Below, one piece after another: positions 59,763 to 64,000 of a DNA stretch of 64,000 nucleotides (within the stretch, counting starts at the first letter, position 1; the number at the start of each line of letters is the position of its first letter). Under the pieces are notes generated by a model that saw only the letters and a list, made by a program, of their open reading frames with translations, was not told where the DNA came from and did no database searches. The translations under genes and the position numbers were made by a program. Source of the DNA: Muribaculaceae bacterium (lineage in GTDB: Bacteria > Bacteroidota > Bacteroidia > Bacteroidales > Muribaculaceae); assembly GCA_017619355.1 (NCBI GenBank), contig JAFZSO010000057.1, forward strand, positions 1 to 64,000. Reading direction: 5' to 3'.

Positions 59763-62700
59763 TTAGTTAATGCCGAGGATAATGTTGATGATGAGCGTCA
59801 CATCCATCACATTCACTTCTCCATCGCCGTTCACATCGGCGTTTTCGAAGATGAATGGGCTTGGATTCTTGCCCAGGATGTAGTTGATGACCGTGGTCAC
59901 ATCGTTCACATCCACCTTGCCGTCACCATTGGCATCGCCAGGTTTGCCAGCGGGCTTCTCGGTGAGGTAGCCAGGATCGCTGGGGCCGCCGTCGATGTGA
60001 GCATAAGCATCATTGATGTGGTTGGGGTCGAAGGTGGTTCCCTGTCCGCCCACCAGGCTGGTGCAGTTATGGAACATCAGGGCAGAATTGGTCACATTGG
60101 CAGTGCTCCACTGGCTGCCCACATAAATGGTCTCGAGACTGTTGCAGCCATAGAATGTGCAGTACATGTTGGTCACATTGCCGGTGTAGATGCCACTCAG
60201 GTCAAGGCTCTTGAGGCTTGAGCAGCCTTGGAACATGTGGTCGATGCGATCCAGGTCCTCGGTGTTGCCAAAGTTGCCCATATCAATCTTAGTGAGGCTG
60301 GAGCAACCCTCAAACATGCTTCCCATGCTCTTGGCTTTCACGGGGTTGAAGTAGCCCAAATTGAGACTGGTGAGACTGGAGCAATCGGCGAACATGCGGA
60401 AGAACTCAACTGCATTATCGGCCTTGAATTGTCGACCCAAATTAAGTTCTGTGAGGTTGGCACAGCTGTCGAGCATAGAGGCAAAACTCACCACCTTGCT
60501 GGTGTTGAAGTACTGTAGGTCAAGTTCTGTGAGGCTGGTGCAATGCGCGAACATGTGCTGCATGTCGGTCACCTTGCTGGTGTTGAAGTACATACTCAAA
60601 TTGAGGCTCTGCAAGCTTCTGCAGTAAGCAAAAGTACCTTGCATGCTGGTCACATTCGAAGTATTGAAACTTGTCACATCCACATCGGTCAGGTTGCCGC
60701 ACCCATAGAACATGTAGGTCATGTCGGTCACACTGCGGGTGTCGAAGTCGCTCAGGTCAAGGCTCGTGACGCCGCAAACGGCGAACATGCCCCTCATATC
60801 GGTCACATTCTGGGTGTCGAAACTACTCACATCGAGATTCGAGAGACCGGAGCAGCCACCGAACATATATTGCATGTCGGTCACATTGCTGGTGTTGAAG
60901 TTGCTCACATTGAGGCTGCTCAGACTGCTGCAGCCGTAGAACATGCCGGCCATGTTGGTCACACTGTCGGTGTGCAGGTATTGCCAGCCAGTGATGGTGG
61001 TGAGGTTGGCCATGTCGTAGAACCACATCGCTGTGCTGGTGGGACGGGCCTGGTCGAACGAGGAGTCGAACACCACCCTGGTCACATCTTGATAGGTGCC
61101 GTCGGTGTACCAGCCGAGAGATTCCAGCGTATAATTGCGAATATTCTGTCCCTGTGCAGGACTTGCGGCGCAATAGAAGAGGAGCGTGTGCAGCATTTCA
61201 TGGTACTGCACATAGGGCTGCACTTTCTCGCTGAAGTAGCCAGGATTGCTGGTGCCGCCGTCGATGTGTGCGTAGGCCTTGTCGATGTGGTTTTCATCAT
61301 AGGTGGTGCCCATTCCGCCTACCAGGTTGGTGCAGCCATTGAACATGGCGGTAGAAGTGGTCACATTGGCCGTAGTCCATCCGCTGCCCACATAAATGGT
61401 GGTGAGCTTTGAGTCGGTGCCGTACATGTTGAACATGGAGTAGGTGTTCACCAGTTTGCCTGTGTTGAAGTGGGTCAGGTCGAGTGTTGTGAGTTTTTCA
61501 CAACCCTGGAACATGTGACGCATGATGGTCACCGAATCAGTGTTCAGATACTCCAGACCAGTGATTTCGGCGAGGTTGCTCATGTTGAAGAACCAGCAAT
61601 AGGCGCTGGTGGGATAAGCATTGGCAAACGAGGGGTCGAACACCACCTTGGTCACATTCTCATAGCTGTGGTCAGCAACCCATCCTGGAGATTCAAATTC
61701 CGTGTTCAGGGTGTAAGCTCCAGCGGGACGCATACCGTAGCTGAAGGTGAGCGTGGTGGTGTTGGCGTTATAGACCGCATAGGGTTCAGGTTGTGCATTT
61801 TTATCGGTAAAGTAGCCGGGATTGCTGGGACCGCCGTCGATGTGCGCGTATGAGAGATCCAAATGGTTTTCGTCGTAGGTGGTTCCCATGCCGCCTACCA
61901 GGTTGGTGCAACCTAAGAACATATCGTTTGACCAGAGGACATTTTCAGTGCTCCAATCGCTGCCGACATAAATTGTGGTGAGATTGGTACACCCTGTGAA
62001 CAAATCAACCATCCAAGTCACATTGTTGGTATTGAAGCTGCTCAGGTCAAGTTCTGTGAGGGCACTGCACTTGTAGAACAAGTTACCCACATCGGTGACA
62101 TTGCTGGTGTTGAAGTGGCTCAGGTCAAGTTCGGTAATACTGCTGCAGCCCTCGAACATATGGCCCATGTTGGTGACTGCGTCGGTATGGAGATATTCCA
62201 AGCCAGTGATTTGGGTGAGGTTGGTCATTCCGCGGAACCAATCAAGGGTGGTGGCGGGACGGACCTGGTCGAACGAGGAGTCGAACACCACCTTGGTCAC
62301 ATCTCGACAGGTACTGTCGACATACCATTCAGGAGCAGTAGAGTATGAGTTGAGCTCGTAATTGCGAATATGTTGTCCCTGTGTAGGGCTAGAAGCATAA
62401 TAGAAGGTGAGCATGTGCAGCAGATCATGATACTGCACATAGGGCTGCCGTTTCTCGGTGAAGTAGCCTGGATTGCTGGGACCGCCGTCGATGTGTGCAT
62501 AAGCGACATCTACATGATCGGCATCGTAGGTGGTTCCCTGACCGCCCACCAGTTTGGTGCAGTTAATGAACATGAGTTGGGATGTGCTCACATTTGCCGT
62601 AGTCCAACCACTGCCCACATAAATGGTGGAGAGGTTGGTACAATTGGCGAATATGCGTTCCGTGTAACGGAGATTGCTGGTATTGAAGTGGCTCAAATCA

Positions 62701-63074
62701 AGTTCGGTAAGGCTGCTGCAGCCCCAGAACATTTCGTTCATTTGGTACACTTCATCAGTATGCAGGTATTGCCAGCCTGTGATTTCGGTGAGGTTGGTCA
62801 TCCCGTAGAACCACATCAATGTGGTGGTGGGTCGTGCCTCGTCGAACGAGGAGTCGAACACCACCTTGGTCACATTCTGATAGGTTCCGTCTTCGAACCA
62901 GTCGGGAGAATAGCCGCCAGGCTGGTTCAGGCTGTAAGCCCCAGTGGGAGGTGTGCCATAAGCAAAGGTAAGAGTGGTTGTAGCGGAGTCGTAAACTACA
63001 TACGCTTCCAGTGCCATGGCGCTCAGTGCACCTGTTAAGATGCACACTAGTAAAAGCAGTAGTTTCTTTTTCAT
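59763..63074 (-). CDS. BspA-like repeat surface protein with dockerin-like tag
   Basis: A 1103-residue exported protein (signal MKKKLLLLLVCILTGALSAMA) made of BspA/DUF285 leucine-rich repeats, for example MFYGCSSLSSLNVSNFNTSN and VTDMQYMFGGCSGL. They are grouped into four modules starting near residues 24, 210, 433 and 621. Modules 1 and 3 begin alike (TTTLTFxYG), as do 2 and 4 (LLFYxAxSPxQGQxIRNY), so the order is A-B-A-B. Two dockerin-like loops (DANGDGKVDVND, DVNGDGEVNVMD) end it. BspA-type proteins mediate adhesion to host or other microbes; that role is inferred. Confidence 0.9.
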   Translation of the reverse strand: MKKKLLLLLVCILTGALSAMALEAYVVYDSATTTLTFAYGTPPTGAYSLNQPGGYSPDWFEDGTYQNVTKVVFDSSFDEARPTTTLMWFYGMTNLTEITGWQYLHTDEVYQMNEMFWGCSSLTELDLSHFNTSNLRYTERIFANCTNLSTIYVGSGWTTANVSTSQLMFINCTKLVGGQGTTYDADHVDVAYAHIDGGPSNPGYFTEKRQPYVQYHDLLHMLTFYYASSPTQGQHIRNYELNSYSTAPEWYVDSTCRDVTKVVFDSSFDQVRPATTLDWFRGMTNLTQITGLEYLHTDAVTNMGHMFEGCSSITELDLSHFNTSNVTDVGNLFYKCSALTELDLSSFNTNNVTWMVDLFTGCTNLTTIYVGSDWSTENVLWSNDMFLGCTNLVGGMGTTYDENHLDLSYAHIDGGPSNPGYFTDKNAQPEPYAVYNANTTTLTFSYGMRPAGAYTLNTEFESPGWVADHSYENVTKVVFDPSFANAYPTSAYCWFFNMSNLAEITGLEYLNTDSVTIMRHMFQGCEKLTTLDLTHFNTGKLVNTYSMFNMYGTDSKLTTIYVGSGWTTANVTTSTAMFNGCTNLVGGMGTTYDENHIDKAYAHIDGGTSNPGYFSEKVQPYVQYHEMLHTLLFYCAASPAQGQNIRNYTLESLGWYTDGTYQDVTRVVFDSSFDQARPTSTAMWFYDMANLTTITGWQYLHTDSVTNMAGMFYGCSSLSSLNVSNFNTSNVTDMQYMFGGCSGLSNLDVSSFDTQNVTDMRGMFAVCGVTSLDLSDFDTRSVTDMTYMFYGCGNLTDVDVTSFNTSNVTSMQGTFAYCRSLQSLNLSMYFNTSKVTDMQHMFAHCTSLTELDLQYFNTSKVVSFASMLDSCANLTELNLGRQFKADNAVEFFRMFADCSSLTSLNLGYFNPVKAKSMGSMFEGCSSLTKIDMGNFGNTEDLDRIDHMFQGCSSLKSLDLSGIYTGNVTNMYCTFYGCNSLETIYVGSQWSTANVTNSALMFHNCTSLVGGQGTTFDPNHINDAYAHIDGGPSDPGYLTEKPAGKPGDANGDGKVDVNDVTTVINYILGKNPSPFIFENADVNGDGEVNVMDVTLIINIILGIN

Positions 63075-63134
63075 GTTGATGATATTTTAGTGTTAATGGT
63101 TTCGATTTATTAGATGAAAATATTTTACAATTTA

Positions 63135-63166
63135 CAAAGTTATATAAAAAAATTAATTATTACCAA
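63135..63166 (-). promoter_or_regulatory. Promoter of the BspA-like gene
   Basis: On the minus strand TTGG (63166-63163), 20 bases, TAACTTTG (63142-63135), 60 bases before the ATG. Confidence 0.65.
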
Positions 63167-63266
63167 TTGGTTTAAGAAAAAATGATTTTTAATGTGGTTC
63201 TATGCCTTCTTGCGGTTTCTCAATGGTTGTGTGTGATTAACATGGTGTGCTGGTTTGGCACGGCCA

Positions 63267-63274
63267 TAACTTTG
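63267..63274 (+). promoter_or_regulatory. -7 element of the acidic-protein gene
   Basis: TAACTTTG, 50 bases before the ATG; no -33 box at the right distance. Confidence 0.4.
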
Positions 63275-63324
63275 CAGCGTGAATCATTTTTGTCATTAAT
63301 CATTTTTTACCTAATTGAATTATT

Positions 63325-63765
63325 ATGGAAAACGATCAAGAATTGAACAAGGTGCTGCAAGAGGCACAGGTGGCGGGCGATGCGGTGGCTCCCGACATGG
63401 CCGAGTGCACCGAGCCGTGCAGCGACCCTGAGCCCCCTGCTCTGGAGCAGGAGAAGCCCGCCTTTAGCGAGGTGGTGGCACAGGCCGCACAGGCGCTAGG
63501 GCTGAGCGATGCCATGACCAGTGTGGTGCAGGAGGTGCTGGCTCCGCTGGAACACGGCCACCTGAGTCACAATGTGGTGAAACTGATTGCGCATGCCATC
63601 AGCCGCGACGAGGACCTGAAGAATGCCGATGCGGCGGGCTACCTGCGTGGCCGCAACGAGAAGATTGAGCTGGTGAACCGTGCTGCCACTGAGCCTCCGG
63701 AGGTCGAGGTGAAACCCACCATGTTCCCGCGCTACGCAAAGCGCAGCTTCTGGGACGATATTTAA
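63325..63765 (+). CDS. Small acidic protein of unknown function
   Basis: A 146-residue protein without signal peptide or membrane helix. The first 45 residues are acidic and Pro-rich (ECTEPCSDPEPPALEQEKPA), probably disordered. A helical central part follows (VAQAAQALGLSDAMTSVVQE) and the C-terminal tail has MFPRYAKRSFWDD. GYLRGRNEKIELVNRA looks like a conserved core. I do not recognise it. A tandem repeat begins at its stop codon, and a membrane-protein gene follows 154 bases later. Confidence 0.65.
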   Translation: MENDQELNKVLQEAQVAGDAVAPDMAECTEPCSDPEPPALEQEKPAFSEVVAQAAQALGLSDAMTSVVQEVLAPLEHGHLSHNVVKLIAHAISRDEDLKNADAAGYLRGRNEKIELVNRAATEPPEVEVKPTMFPRYAKRSFWDDI

Positions 63766-63836
63766 GCTGACGAGCTGACAAGCTGACAAGCTGACGAGCA
63801 AACGAGCTGACGAGCTGACGAGCAAACGAGCTGACG
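63765..63836. repeat. Nine-unit 8-base tandem repeat
   Basis: AGCTGACG or AGCTGACA, with AGCAAACG at units 5 and 8, repeated nine times, starting with the last base of a stop codon. A second run, TCGAATGC-type nonamers, follows at 63845-63872. Such repeats are prone to slippage. Confidence 0.9.
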
Positions 63837-63919
63837 AGAATGTGTCGAATGCTCGAATGCTCGAATACTCGACTCTATTCTACTATTTTACTACTTTACT
63901 TTTTTCTAAAACTAAAACC

Positions 63920-64000
63920 ATGAAAACCAAATTTTTTGACCGAGTCAAATGGCTCAAACGCAATGTGAAACTCCTGGTACTGCTCCTGGTGGTACTGTTC
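63920..64000 (+). CDS. Membrane protein, N-terminal fragment
   Basis: The first 27 codons of a gene running off the window: MKTKFFDRVKWLKRNVKLLV followed by a Leu/Val-rich stretch, a positively charged start and then a membrane helix or signal anchor. The function cannot be told. Confidence 0.55.
   Translation, partial: MKTKFFDRVKWLKRNVKLLVLLLVVLF

Noticed and set aside
14472-63074. A cellulosome based on the dockerin-like repeats
   Set aside because: No cohesin or scaffoldin is visible, and the tagged proteins are mostly not plant-fibre enzymes.

Overview
The window is a chromosomal segment of a Bacteroidales bacterium, most likely a gut Muribaculaceae- or Prevotella-like organism. The signs are Bacteroidetes-type promoters (TTTG or TTGG, about 20 bases, then TAnnTTTG), no consistent Shine-Dalgarno sites, an inositol-lipid gene set, a BspA-like surface protein, a C10 peptidase relative and several secreted proteins ending in paired dockerin-like calcium loops. 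The genus is inference. Most genes are GC-rich; two clearly AT-rich blocks (about 29.2-31.9 kb and 42.3-49.0 kb) look acquired.

Layout. 0-5 kb: the 3' end of valS, a candidate 6S-like RNA, a small secreted 3D-domain protein and a Wzc-type tyrosine kinase with a Tyr-Gly tail. 5-14.5 kb: inositol-1-phosphate synthase facing a minus-strand run of eight genes (GT2 and GT-C glycosyltransferases, PdxA, nucleotidyltransferase, ATP-grasp protein, CDP-alcohol phosphatidyltransferase, HAD phosphatase, secreted PIG-L deacetylase). The core of this resembles the inositol-lipid cluster of Bacteroides thetaiotaomicron. 14.5-29 kb: a dockerin-tagged nuclease, rlmN, a phosphodiesterase, glmM, a DUF4827 lipoprotein, a DHH phosphoesterase, DsbD, CstA, and an operon bcp-tsaE-birA-LOG-pduO followed by a DUF2795 gene.

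29-33 kb: an AT-rich two-gene module (EVE-like plus HrgA-like protein, then a DUF3883 nuclease-like protein) that looks like an undescribed modification-dependent restriction system, followed by a Fic protein. 33-42 kb: dockerin-tagged M6 protease and alpha-amylase, a serine hydrolase and the divergent threonine-degradation pair tdh/kbl. 42-49 kb: a second AT-rich island, all on the minus strand, with AbiE toxin-antitoxin, a membrane-anchored deiminase-family protein, a lipoprotein, an HNH-like zinc protein and an HExxH peptidase-like protein. It is bracketed by two copies of the same palindromic element, one 18 bases past the end of mnmE.

49-64 kb: mnmE, three tandem paralogous secreted DNA/RNA nucleases with a MITE-like insertion, pepT, tRNA-Lys, a carbonic anhydrase, HigBA, a dockerin-tagged C10 protein that has lost both catalytic residues, a 1103-residue BspA-like protein and the start of a membrane-protein gene. 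The most promising new biology is the 29.5-31.9 kb restriction-like pair and the 42.4-47.2 kb genes of the second island.
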